Origin: Lacicoccus alkaliphilus DSM 16010
GTDB taxonomy: Bacteria; Bacillota; Bacilli; Staphylococcales; Salinicoccaceae
DNA length: 64,000 bases
Direction: 5' to 3'
Assembly (NCBI RefSeq): GCF_900142805.1
Contig: NZ_FRCF01000008.1
Span: forward strand, 1 to 64,000
This document shows, in pieces, positions 5,823 to 13,946 of this stretch (positions are counted from its first letter, which is position 1; each line of letters starts with the position of its first letter). Both the position numbers and the translations under genes were made by a program. The notes under the pieces are model-generated. The model was not told the origin of the DNA. It saw only the letters and a list, made by a program, of their open reading frames with translations, and did no database searches.

Positions 5823-8244
5823 ACGTTACAAAATCACTGGCTTCTTCTATCACTCCCAGAGCTTCATCATAATTGTCTTCGATTAAAATATTGATACTGC
5901 CATCAAAATAACTCATGATCGCTTGGCCTAATTTTTCCAAATTGTATAAATTCACCGTGTAAGGCTGGAGTTGGTTTAAAATCTTTTTAATCTCATCAAT
6001 CTCTTCAAGATTGTACTCTGTTTCGACTCTTTCAAGCATCGGAATCAACTCTTCAATGATTTCTTTACTTTCTCCGTAATAGACAATGACTGGTATGGTC
6101 TCCTGATCTATTAAATTGATCATTTGTCCTGCACTTTTGAAAGATTGATTCAAGTATCTTCTTTTACTTGGAAGGGCGAGATATTTATTTTCAGATAAAA
6201 GATCCACGGCCGTCCCCATGTCTTTTCCAAAAGAATAATTTAGATTTTCCGAAGCGTTTGCAAAGTAAGATTCATAGAATTTATCATTCAGCTCTGTAAT
6301 ATTGATTTCTGCATTCTCATCTCTTAAAATCCGTTCGGTCACAGATACTTTCTCTTTGATTGATTTCAATGCCGACACATCAATATTTTCAAATTCTTTC
6401 TTGGTTTTTACAAGTTTCACTTGTCCCTTACCTTCCAGCTTCCCATTTCGGTTACATCTTCCCATGGATTGTACAATGGAATCTATTCCTGCATAAGATC
6501 GGATTAACCTCTTGAAGTCTATATCCACGCCCGCTTCTATCAATTGGGTGCTCACACAAATTACCGGCTCGGTTGGCAACTTTTCTTTTATCTCACGAAT
6601 GATATCTTTTCGGTGCTCGGGGCAGAGGTTTGTACTCAAATAATAGACCGGTCTGGAAGTTTGTGCTTTTAAAATTTCAACCACTTTATTTACCGCTTTT
6701 TTTGTATTGAGTATCACCAATGTGGAGTCATCGGGATGGTTGAGGATTTCTTCTGTAATTTCCTCTTCGTCTGAGCTCTCGCCCTGATTCAATTTGCTGA
6801 CCGTGGTCCGGTCAAAAGATTTCCTTTCTTCTTCATTCATCTTTACAATGTCTTTTTTGTTCCGGTGCTGGTAATCAATCTGGTACTTTATGTAATCCGA
6901 ATCGTAAACAGGCTGTGTGGCTGTACATAGAATGATTACTGAGTCCATCACTTGACTGATGAAATTCATCATCATATTGAATAAATGTGTCACTTCAATA
7001 GGCAGAGACTGTACTTCATCCAAAATGATCACCGAATTAGCGAGGGAGGAAAATCTTCTTATATTATTTGATTTTTCTTTGAAAAGTGTTTGAAAGAACT
7101 GAACCATTGTACTGAGTATCATCGGACTGTCCCAGGAATCCATCATGTACTGAAAGAGCATATTCTCTCTCGTATCTTCTTGTACACCAGTCTCTCCTTC
7201 TTCACTGGTACGCACCATATTGGAATGGTGTTCGGTGATATGCTTATCCTTCAAAATACTTTTAATCTCTTCAGCGTTCTGTTCCAGAACCGAAAGGAAG
7301 GGAGTTATATATATCAGCCTTTGCTTATTTTGATGTTTCATTTGATGTACGCCATATCTTAACGAGAGAAGCGTCTTACCTGCTCCGGTTGGTAAGTTCA
7401 GCCTGTAAATTCCCGGGCCGTCAGTCCTCCCCCTATCTCTTGCTTCTACTGCTAAACGATTACGGACTTCATCAATTTCTGTTACGGGCTTAGAAAACCC
7501 GGCATAAACTTGTTCCACCGCCTTCATATAATGCTCTTTTTTCTCTTCCAGATCCTCCTCACTAAGCGACTCCACCTCTTCTCTATATGCATTGATCGTA
7601 TCTGTAATATCTGCATTTTTTAAAATGGATAAATATAATCTCACTTTCAATCCACTGTAAAAGTGCTCTTCTGTTTCATCGATGGATGATAATTTTTCGC
7701 TGAGACATTTAAATTCTTTAAATGAATCGGTAATTAATCGCGATAAATCAACATCATTTTCCTGGAAAAATTCATTAGCAAATTTAACTACATCTTCTTC
7801 AAAGTAGTAGATACCCTCATCTTTACGTTCGTCATATTCCATTCTATAAACCAGTTGATTCTCATGGGAATGTGTTGAAAATATATCAAAAAGTCCATGG
7901 TGGGAGAGGATGACATAAGATATGACATCCAAGTACTCACCAAATAATATATAGTCCTCTTTCAAAATATTTCCTTTCAGGTCGTATTTTTGTTTAATAT
8001 ATTGATTAAAATACTTCGCACCTGCTGCCGCATGTTTGACTTTCATACTGGGTTTTTGAGTGATTTTCTCTTGAAATCGACGGTCTGCTTTTCCTAAATC
8101 ATGAAGAATTCCAATTAAATATAGCGTCTCCTCATGTTTGATAACGCTTCCATTTTCAGCCGCCAATCTCCCCACATTCAATAAATGATTCGATAACTCC
8201 TGTTCTTCAGCCGTTTCATGGTTCTTGTGCGCTATAAGTACCAA
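5821..8244 (-). CDS. cas3: Cas3 HD nuclease-helicase (type I-C)
   Basis: The protein (807 residues from the chosen start) has the HD nuclease motif ILHDLGK near residue 48, Walker A TGAGKT near 288, the DEVQ box (VIILDEVQSLP), motif III CTATQP, STQLIEAGVDIDF, and the arginine finger segment QSMGRCNRNGK. Cas3 is recruited by target-bound Cascade and degrades DNA 3' to 5'. An ATG at 8328 would add 28 residues, but a TTG at 8244 has a perfect AAGGAGGT 6 nt upstream and gives the family N terminus (VLIAHKNHETAEEQ); a promoter lies inside the longer reading. The gene is separated from cas5c by the CreR-like RNA. Confidence 0.95.
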   Translation of the reverse strand: MVLIAHKNHETAEEQELSNHLLNVGRLAAENGSVIKHEETLYLIGILHDLGKADRRFQEKITQKPSMKVKHAAAGAKYFNQYIKQKYDLKGNILKEDYILFGEYLDVISYVILSHHGLFDIFSTHSHENQLVYRMEYDERKDEGIYYFEEDVVKFANEFFQENDVDLSRLITDSFKEFKCLSEKLSSIDETEEHFYSGLKVRLYLSILKNADITDTINAYREEVESLSEEDLEEKKEHYMKAVEQVYAGFSKPVTEIDEVRNRLAVEARDRGRTDGPGIYRLNLPTGAGKTLLSLRYGVHQMKHQNKQRLIYITPFLSVLEQNAEEIKSILKDKHITEHHSNMVRTSEEGETGVQEDTRENMLFQYMMDSWDSPMILSTMVQFFQTLFKEKSNNIRRFSSLANSVIILDEVQSLPIEVTHLFNMMMNFISQVMDSVIILCTATQPVYDSDYIKYQIDYQHRNKKDIVKMNEEERKSFDRTTVSKLNQGESSDEEEITEEILNHPDDSTLVILNTKKAVNKVVEILKAQTSRPVYYLSTNLCPEHRKDIIREIKEKLPTEPVICVSTQLIEAGVDIDFKRLIRSYAGIDSIVQSMGRCNRNGKLEGKGQVKLVKTKKEFENIDVSALKSIKEKVSVTERILRDENAEINITELNDKFYESYFANASENLNYSFGKDMGTAVDLLSENKYLALPSKRRYLNQSFKSAGQMINLIDQETIPVIVYYGESKEIIEELIPMLERVETEYNLEEIDEIKKILNQLQPYTVNLYNLEKLGQAIMSYFDGSINILIEDNYDEALGVIEEASDFVT

Positions 8245-8265
8245 ATTTTTACCTCCTTTACATAT

Positions 8266-8294
8266 ATTATATTTAATATTTGTAATTTTCACAA
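8266..8294 (-). promoter_or_regulatory. Probable cas3 promoter
   Basis: On the minus strand, TTGTGA (8294-8289), 17 nt, then a perfect TATAAT (8271-8266). The start would fall near 8259, leaving a very short leader in which the ribosome site AAGGAGGT (8258-8251) is almost at the 5' end. No copy of the CreR seed occurs here, so cas3 would not be repressed directly by it. Confidence 0.6.
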
Positions 8295-8453
8295 TAGTAT
8301 TAAGTCGTTGTTTTAAAAATTTCACCATTCATTTACTTGAAACTGGCAAAACGATTAGCCAATTCTCTTCAATACTCACCCCCAATTAGCCTCGACACTC
8401 AACTTGCCAATTTTCAAATCTTCATCATTCTGAACATCGATTCTTTTGGACAC

Positions 8454-8498
8454 TTAAATAAAACTGCAGCAGTGATTCACTGCTGCAGTTTTATTTAA
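8454..8498. terminator. Perfect 22-bp palindrome, bidirectional terminator at the edge of the cas block
   Basis: The arms 8454-8475 and 8477-8498 are exact reverse complements around T8476. The core CTGCAGCAGTGA is flanked by A-rich and T-rich ends, so it ends with U-rich tracts in both directions. It stops the membrane-protein operon coming from the right. It also marks the boundary between the AT-rich cas locus and the rest. Positions 8245-8453 carry the cas3 promoter and otherwise nothing I recognise. Confidence 0.85.
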
Positions 8499-8557
8499 CT
8501 TCTTGAGTCCTTTTACTCAAAGACTCTATTCAAACTGTCCAAGAACATTCCACAACT

Positions 8558-9649
8558 TCATCCATCACCCGATGCCCTGTATTGTTCACGGTAACGCTGG
8601 CGGTAGCCATATGTGCTGTTCTTTATCAGCGACTTATCCTGGACGCCGGCGCCGATTGCACCGACCACCGTGGAAAGTGATGCCGCAAACCATGCCACTT
8701 CCACGTAAAACATGAAGGTGACTTCATCCGGAGCGATGTGGTTGACGACATATCCCGGCGGGAGCAGCACCAGTGCTCCAGTGAAGAACATCATGTACAG
8801 GATGACAAAGTAAAATAACACTGAGATGAAAAGGGTCATCACCGTGGCCCCGTTATACAGGATGAGCACCCTCCTGTTACGCTGCTTCCCGACCCGCTCC
8901 CATAAATCATAGGAGATGATCACCCAGATAGTCATGGCGGACACCGCAAGCAGTGATACGGCGAAGAGGCGCCATGCAGGAAAGACGTTGCTCAAGTTCC
9001 ACATCGTCGAAAACATCATACTGAAAGTCCCGGTCGCAAATGCAAGGGCCACCACCGTGCTCAGGCTCCGCATCATATTGAACGGGTTGTTCGCCCAGGA
9101 CATGCCGCTGATGAGACGCAGACGTCCACGCCACCTGTCTTTGATATAGTAGACCGAGTGGTTGGCTTCCGTTTCTTCGAAAAATATCTCTTCATAATAT
9201 ATCCTGCTGGTTTTTAAGTATGTGTTGAATGTGTCCGTCAATTCTTCCCGCCCTTCACGATTGTCCACGTTCTTTATGATCGAGACGATGGTGTTGAGCG
9301 TCGTCCGCTTAATCGGCGGCCAGCCGAAGGCGGGCAATGAAATCAGGCCGATACCCGTCTCATTATTGATATCCACCGTGGTGATCATATCCCCATGGTA
9401 GACGGGCAGGTCTGTGATGAAGATTGTATGGTCCCATTGGTAATCTTCTTCATACTGGTCGGTCTTTTCATAAAGTTCTTCAATCAATTCCGCATAGTCG
9501 GTCAGGGGATCAACATGGGTGCTGACTTCCCACTCGACTTCCGCATCGATCTCCCGGCTGAGCACATCAGGCAGCTCTGCCTTGATTTTCCTCGCGAGAT
9601 CGTCGGGCGCCCCCGGAGCTGCAACAATGCCGATATGTTTTTTCGTCAT
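8558..9649 (-). CDS. Membrane protein of unknown function, paralogue of its upstream neighbour
   Basis: The ATG at 9649 gives 363 residues starting MTKKHIGIVAAPGAPDDLARKI; a longer reading to 9910 only overlaps the neighbour and has no ribosome site. The N-terminal 150 residues look like a soluble alpha/beta domain (hydrophobic strand, APG turn, then TIFITDLPVY). An amphipathic middle part (RWRGRLRLISGMSWANNP) follows, then four predicted membrane helices at about 205-340 and a basic tail. The stop of the upstream paralogue is one base before this ATG, with GGAGA in its end, so the pair is coupled. I do not recognise an enzyme. Proteins of this look are sometimes given a tetrahydrofolate enzyme name by automatic annotation, which nothing here supports. 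Confidence 0.85.
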   Translation of the reverse strand: MTKKHIGIVAAPGAPDDLARKIKAELPDVLSREIDAEVEWEVSTHVDPLTDYAELIEELYEKTDQYEEDYQWDHTIFITDLPVYHGDMITTVDINNETGIGLISLPAFGWPPIKRTTLNTIVSIIKNVDNREGREELTDTFNTYLKTSRIYYEEIFFEETEANHSVYYIKDRWRGRLRLISGMSWANNPFNMMRSLSTVVALAFATGTFSMMFSTMWNLSNVFPAWRLFAVSLLAVSAMTIWVIISYDLWERVGKQRNRRVLILYNGATVMTLFISVLFYFVILYMMFFTGALVLLPPGYVVNHIAPDEVTFMFYVEVAWFAASLSTVVGAIGAGVQDKSLIKNSTYGYRQRYREQYRASGDG

Positions 9650-9650
9650 A

Positions 9651-10868
9651 TCATCTCTCCTCCTCAGCTTCGTCATGCTCCTGCTTTTCGCCGGAGTGCG
9701 ATTCCCCTTCATCACCAGATTCTTTTCCACTGGATTCTTCACCGGCGCCCTTAGTTTCCTCTCCGTCCGCTTTGTATGCTTCCTCTTTTTCTTCTTCCAG
9801 CTTCCTGTATCTGTACCATTGCCGGTATGAATAAGTGATGTTGCGGACCTTCTCTTCCTCTTCGACGGTCGAACCGAACGCACCCGCCAAAATTCCTGCC
9901 GAGGCGGCAAACCAGATCAGGTCCAAATAGTCGTACCAGTCAACATCATATTCCACCTCCGCATCCGTCCATGTTTCGAAAAGCCCCATGGGGACGAAGG
10001 TGAGGATGGAGACCGTAAGCAGCAGACTGACCACGATATAACTCATGATTGTCAGAGTCAGCAGGGTCAGCAGGGTCGTGAAATTGTAAAGCCGCCTGTA
10101 GACAGGCTGGTTTCTGGATGAGCGCATTTCCCAGAGGTTATGGGCATAAATCAACCAGCCGACCATCCCCGCCACTGCGATCAGCATCAGCAGTATCAGC
10201 CGCCACGGGGAGTAATCCAGGCTCAATTCCCACGGCGTACGGAATATCGATATGTAGGTGCCGGTCGCAAATGCCAGTGCAACAATCGTTTTGAAGTTTC
10301 CGAACTCCTTCAACGGTTCATTCAGCTGGGTCATGCCGGCGGTGAGCCGCAGCCAGCCGCCGAGCGTCGATTTGAGTATATACCGCTTTCTGTCATCCTC
10401 CTCCTCTATCGCCTTGACTTCGGAAATCCTGTTCAGAAAATCGGGCTGCACACTCTCCGTATCCGCCTCCGAATATGTGTGGTAAAGTGTTTCCATATGA
10501 TGGGTGAGCAGGGTTTCGAGTTTCTTTTTTTGTCTGACCACACCGATTGCAGGCACCGACATCAAGGACACTTTCCTGTCGTAGGCAAATTCCGAGATGA
10601 CCACTTTATTGTTTGAAATACTTGGGAGATCGGTGATCGCAATCGCCATATCCCACTCGTTGTTTTCTTTGAAATCTTCCAGCCTGTCGAACATATCAAG
10701 TATATATTCCGCAGAGCTTGCCAGGGGGTCTGTCTTAAAATTGATATCCCAGTCGATATTTTCATCAATGGACGGACCGGCCAGGTCTTTTATGCTTTCC
10801 ATGATATCCCCAAGCAGCTTCTCGGGGAGTCCGGGTGCCGAAACTACACCGACGGCCATTTTCTCCAT
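9651..10868 (-). CDS. Membrane protein of unknown function with acidic C-terminal tail, first gene of a paralogous pair
   Basis: The 405-residue protein shares the plan of the downstream gene: strand plus APGLPEKL turn, then IAITDLPS, a GGWLRLTAGM segment, FKTIVALAFATGTY at the start of four membrane helices, and a YSYRQWYRYR segment after the last helix. It differs in a long, highly charged tail (E, G, K, S rich) over the last 60 residues, probably disordered and cytoplasmic. The ATG at 10868 has GGCGGTGG five nt upstream; a GTG at 10877 is less likely because it lies in that site. Function unknown; the conserved soluble domain suggests ligand or nucleotide binding, which is only a guess. 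Confidence 0.85.
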   Translation of the reverse strand: MEKMAVGVVSAPGLPEKLLGDIMESIKDLAGPSIDENIDWDINFKTDPLASSAEYILDMFDRLEDFKENNEWDMAIAITDLPSISNNKVVISEFAYDRKVSLMSVPAIGVVRQKKKLETLLTHHMETLYHTYSEADTESVQPDFLNRISEVKAIEEEDDRKRYILKSTLGGWLRLTAGMTQLNEPLKEFGNFKTIVALAFATGTYISIFRTPWELSLDYSPWRLILLMLIAVAGMVGWLIYAHNLWEMRSSRNQPVYRRLYNFTTLLTLLTLTIMSYIVVSLLLTVSILTFVPMGLFETWTDAEVEYDVDWYDYLDLIWFAASAGILAGAFGSTVEEEEKVRNITYSYRQWYRYRKLEEEKEEAYKADGEETKGAGEESSGKESGDEGESHSGEKQEHDEAEEER

Positions 10869-10922
10869 TTTTTCCACCGCCTTCGTCTGTCTGTTGGTTC
10901 CCTCAGATGCTCAACCGGCAAT

Positions 10923-11012
10923 TCATTGCATGATGGTATATGCAAAAGCCACGATTGCACATGGGATGCCGTAACTGAAGGTGTTTAAGTTCCAATGTAT
11001 ATCTTTACCCAT
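10923..11012 (-). CDS. Possible 29-residue hydrophobic peptide
   Basis: A short ORF on the minus strand (MGKDIHWNLNTFSYGIPCAIVAF and a further hydrophobic stretch) lies 54 nt upstream of the paralogous membrane protein pair. It would make one short membrane helix with a central cysteine. There is no convincing ribosome site, so this may be chance. The rest of 10869-11072 shows nothing clear. Confidence 0.25.
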   Translation of the reverse strand: MGKDIHWNLNTFSYGIPCAIVAFAYTIMQ

Positions 11013-11072
11013 TTTAAATATGGAATATTCGCGGCTGCCCCGCAGCTTCAAACTCTTATCCTGCAGCTGATG

Positions 11073-11525
11073 TCAGTTTTGAACATCCAGCGTCATCACC
11101 ACTTCATCGACATCTTCTTCAAAGCCCGTCTCCTCAAAACCCAAAGTCCCGAGTAATTTCTTCATTGCTTCATTTCCCATGACGTAGTCGGCAATCAGGG
11201 AATCATAACCCGCGTCGCCCTTCGCCCTCTCAATGACATGTTCCACAATTTGCCTGCCGTATCCTCTGCCCTGGAACTTTTCATCAACCATCATGCGCCA
11301 GATCATATACTCCCGCTTCTCCTCATCCAAATCCAGCAGCAGGAACCCCACCATCTCTTCCTTGTCATAAACTGCATAGGGGAATACATCACCATTGTCC
11401 CGGTACAGCCAGCATTCGGCGAGCGACTTGACATTCGGTGCAACGAATTTAGCCTGTGCTTCACCGACCTTCAGCCTGATGACTTCATGAAAGTTATCTT
11501 CTGTGATCTCTTTTAATACAATCAT
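11073..11525 (-). CDS. GNAT family N-acetyltransferase
   Basis: The 150-residue protein has the GNAT acetyl-CoA loop QGRGYGRQIV after a strand (MIWRMMVDEKF) and a C-terminal MKKLLGTLGFEETG, the usual last part of the fold. It resembles the diamine or spermine/spermidine acetyltransferase group (BltD, PaiA), but the substrate cannot be read from sequence. The ATG at 11525 has AAGGGG seven nt upstream; a GTG two codons earlier is too close to it. Monocistronic, with the next gene's terminator just upstream. Confidence 0.85.
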   Translation of the reverse strand: MIVLKEITEDNFHEVIRLKVGEAQAKFVAPNVKSLAECWLYRDNGDVFPYAVYDKEEMVGFLLLDLDEEKREYMIWRMMVDEKFQGRGYGRQIVEHVIERAKGDAGYDSLIADYVMGNEAMKKLLGTLGFEETGFEEDVDEVVMTLDVQN

Positions 11526-11545
11526 ATCCACACCCCTTTTTCCTC

Positions 11546-11585
11546 AAAAAATGACCGTCACTATCCATTTTATAGTGACGGTCAT
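11546..11585 (-). terminator. Intrinsic terminator of the HbpS/GlcG-like gene
   Basis: ATGACCGTCACTA (11551-11563) pairs with TAGTGACGGTCAT (11573-11585). On the minus strand the stem is followed by six T. It ends the transcript of the gene at 11610-12023. Confidence 0.85.
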
Positions 11586-11609
11586 CCCATTGTCTATTTT
11601 CTTTGAAAC

Positions 11610-12023
11610 CTACTTGTCATCTTCAAATACTTTTACAGCTGCTTCGGCCACCTGGACATCCTGTGCGACCGCCCCACCGCTGACGCCTACCGCGCCGACG
11701 ACTTTGCCGTCCTTCTCAAGCGGTATGCCGCCGCCGAAGACTACGATGCGTCCCTGGTTCGTCGTATTCAGTCCATACAGTTCATTGTTCGGTGAAGCTG
11801 CCTCTTCGAGGTTCGATGTCGGCATCTTCAATGCGACCGACGTCCATGCTTTGTTCTGTGCGACGTCAAGGCTCGCAATCCATGCATCATCCATACGGTG
11901 TGTGGCAAGCAGGTTGCCGCCCGCATCGACGACCGAGATGACCATCTGCACCCCGATGTCCGCCGCTTCTTTTTCTGCGCCCTCGATAATTTTTTTCACT
12001 GATTCAAGTTTCAATTCACTCAC
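11610..12023 (-). CDS. Heme-binding-like protein of the GlcG/HbpS family (DUF336)
   Basis: The 137-residue protein shows the family plan: a leading helix, the strand VISVVDAGGNLLATHRMDDA, a helix, then GRIVVFGGGIPLEKDGKVVGAVGVSGG and a last helix. Members bind heme or corrinoids or act as accessory proteins beside catabolic enzymes (GlcG beside glycolate oxidase). Here the gene stands alone, so its partner is unknown. The start is GTG with GAGGAGG seven nt upstream. It is divergent from the symporter operon at 12243, and about 140 bp separate it from that operon's promoter. Confidence 0.85.
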   Translation of the reverse strand: MSELKLESVKKIIEGAEKEAADIGVQMVISVVDAGGNLLATHRMDDAWIASLDVAQNKAWTSVALKMPTSNLEEAASPNNELYGLNTTNQGRIVVFGGGIPLEKDGKVVGAVGVSGGAVAQDVQVAEAAVKVFEDDK

Positions 12024-12161
12024 TTCATTACCTCCTCATTAAATTCGGAAATTCCAGTGTGATGTATATACTTCTCATGATGTCACTTCAAGGTTAACAT
12101 AAGCGAAAGGTGCTTCCCAGAAATTGAATTTGCCGGAGCGGCCGGGATACGATGATGCACA

Positions 12162-12190
12162 TTGCAATGTCATCCTGTTTTTTCTATAAT
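12162..12190 (+). promoter_or_regulatory. Promoter of the symporter operon
   Basis: TTGCAA (12162-12167), 17 nt, then perfect TATAAT (12185-12190). It precedes the small membrane protein at 12243 by about 50 nt. Confidence 0.65.
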
Positions 12191-12242
12191 GAAAACGTAT
12201 TATTGTTTGAATAAACCGAATATTTTAAAGGGGATGTTGGTT

Positions 12243-12488
12243 ATGACGAAAAGGTCGAAGTTCAAAGACCCGGGGCTGCTCGCCACGGTTGTAATTGTCA
12301 TATATTCAGCTTTTGTTTTCGGCTGGTGGCCTACGGACATCTATGTCGCAGGCGTTTCACTGGTCGCATGGCTGATGCTGGCAGGACTTGCTATCTGGTT
12401 CACCCTGACCGTGATTTATGTCATCTGGGTCGAACGCATTGAAAGGGATCCCGGTCCGGGACCCGTGGAAAGAAAGGGGGATGAATGA
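12243..12488 (+). CDS. Small two-helix membrane protein coupled to a sodium/solute symporter
   Basis: The 81-residue protein has two membrane helices (about 12-31 and 35-63), the first with a WWP motif, and an acidic tail. Its stop overlaps the symporter start (ATGA). Small two-helix subunits in front of SSS-family symporters are common (DUF3311, DUF4212 and YhdT types), and this is probably one such accessory subunit, though I cannot assign the family with certainty. Start chosen at the ATG with AAAGGGG nine nt upstream. Confidence 0.8.
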   Translation: MTKRSKFKDPGLLATVVIVIYSAFVFGWWPTDIYVAGVSLVAWLMLAGLAIWFTLTVIYVIWVERIERDPGPGPVERKGDE

Positions 12489-13927
12489 TGCAGGTCACTG
12501 AAGGTATCATACTGTTGCTATATCTTGTTTTCATGACGGTCATCGGTATTTATTTCTATAAGAGGGCGCGTACAAGTGAGAGCGACTATTTCACCGCCGG
12601 CCAGAGCATCAACGCGTTCGTCGGTGCATTTGCTATTTTCGCAGCCATCGCAAGTTCCAGCTCATTGATGGGTGCCGTCGGTTCCGGCGTGACGCTCGGA
12701 CTGCCGTATTATTTCACCTATGCATTCGGTGTGCTTGCAGCACTCCCGCTCGCAATGTTCCTGATTTCAGGACAGGTCCGCAGGGCCGGGGTCAAAAGCA
12801 TGCCCGACTTTTTCCATCAGCGTTTCGGGACTTCGGTCCAGATCCTTTCGGCGATTTTCGTCGTCGTCGCGATGACTTTTTATCTGGTGCCGCAGCTGAC
12901 GGCCGCCGGCCTGATCGGCTCATACGTCCTGGGAATCGAGTACACGACCGCGACGATCGTGCTTGGCATCGGCTTCACGGTCTATGCAGCACTCGGGGGC
13001 ATGTGGGCAATCACTTACACCGACTTGTTCCAGGGGATGATCATGCTGTTCGGTGTTGTGATACTTGCAGGCGTCATCATCGTGGATTTCGGCAGCATCG
13101 GCAACATGCTTGACAGCGCACTCGCTGTGGACCCTGAGTTTGGGGACGTCACGCAGCCGTGGATGTCATATTTCGGCTTGTTCATCGCATTCATCTGGTT
13201 CGCGATCATCTCACCTTCAGTGGTGATGCGTAACTTCGCCTCCAGGGATGCAAGGACTGCACGCCGCTCCTCCATGGGCGGTACACTCATATACATCATT
13301 TTATTCCTGGGCGGATTTTTCATCACCATCGCCGGGGTCACCCTCGGTACAGTGGACACCCTTGAGAATACGGACATGATTTTTGTCAGCGTCGTACAGG
13401 AATATCTGCCTCCGATTTTAGGCGGTCTGATATTGGCCGGGCTGCTGGCAGCGGTCATGTCCTCCGCCGATGCCATGCTCCTTGCGATATCTGCAGGGAT
13501 AGCACACGATATTTACAAGCAGCATATCAATAAGGAAGCAAGTGAGCGCTTCGTCACCCTCGTAGGGCTGATCACGATGTTCGTCACCGTCATCATCGGC
13601 ATCATCGTCGCCATCAACCCACCGGGCATCATTGCAGTCATGGTCGGCTGGGTCGGCGGATTCCTGTTGTCTGCGTTCGGCTTCCCGTTCGTCCTCGGAA
13701 TCTGGTGGAAGCGGGCGAACAAATACGGGGCTTTTGCAGGAATGCTCGGAGGTGCACTGCTGTTCCTCATACTCGTCTCCCTGCAAATACTGCCGACGAA
13801 TGCCGAACCGATCATTGCAGCACCTGTATCACTCGCCCTTGTGATCATCGTCAGCCTGATGACACCGGCACCGCCGCAGGAGCAGCAGGCCAGGGTGGAA
13901 ATGTACCACTCGCACCTGGATAACTAA
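12485..13927 (+). CDS. Sodium/solute symporter (SSS family)
   Basis: The 480-residue protein has about 13 membrane helices. It shows SSS signatures: ESDYFTAGQSINAFVGAFAIFA near the N terminus, AALGGMWAITYTDLFQGMIM at about 165-185, and GLLAAVMSSADAMLLAISAG at about 315-335. These families take up solutes (proline, pantothenate, acetate, sugars) with Na+. The substrate is open; the ActP/PutP-like core gives no clear hint. It is the second gene of a three-gene operon with a small membrane subunit and a soluble protein of unknown role. Confidence 0.93.
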   Translation: MMQVTEGIILLLYLVFMTVIGIYFYKRARTSESDYFTAGQSINAFVGAFAIFAAIASSSSLMGAVGSGVTLGLPYYFTYAFGVLAALPLAMFLISGQVRRAGVKSMPDFFHQRFGTSVQILSAIFVVVAMTFYLVPQLTAAGLIGSYVLGIEYTTATIVLGIGFTVYAALGGMWAITYTDLFQGMIMLFGVVILAGVIIVDFGSIGNMLDSALAVDPEFGDVTQPWMSYFGLFIAFIWFAIISPSVVMRNFASRDARTARRSSMGGTLIYIILFLGGFFITIAGVTLGTVDTLENTDMIFVSVVQEYLPPILGGLILAGLLAAVMSSADAMLLAISAGIAHDIYKQHINKEASERFVTLVGLITMFVTVIIGIIVAINPPGIIAVMVGWVGGFLLSAFGFPFVLGIWWKRANKYGAFAGMLGGALLFLILVSLQILPTNAEPIIAAPVSLALVIIVSLMTPAPPQEQQARVEMYHSHLDN

Positions 13928-13946
13928 TTAAGAAAAGGATAATTCC

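Noticed and set aside
8558-9910. Extended 450-residue form of the second membrane paralogue
   Set aside because: The extra 87 residues are low-complexity basic sequence antiparallel to no family, overlap the upstream gene in another frame, and lack a ribosome site; the paralogue starts where the shorter form does.
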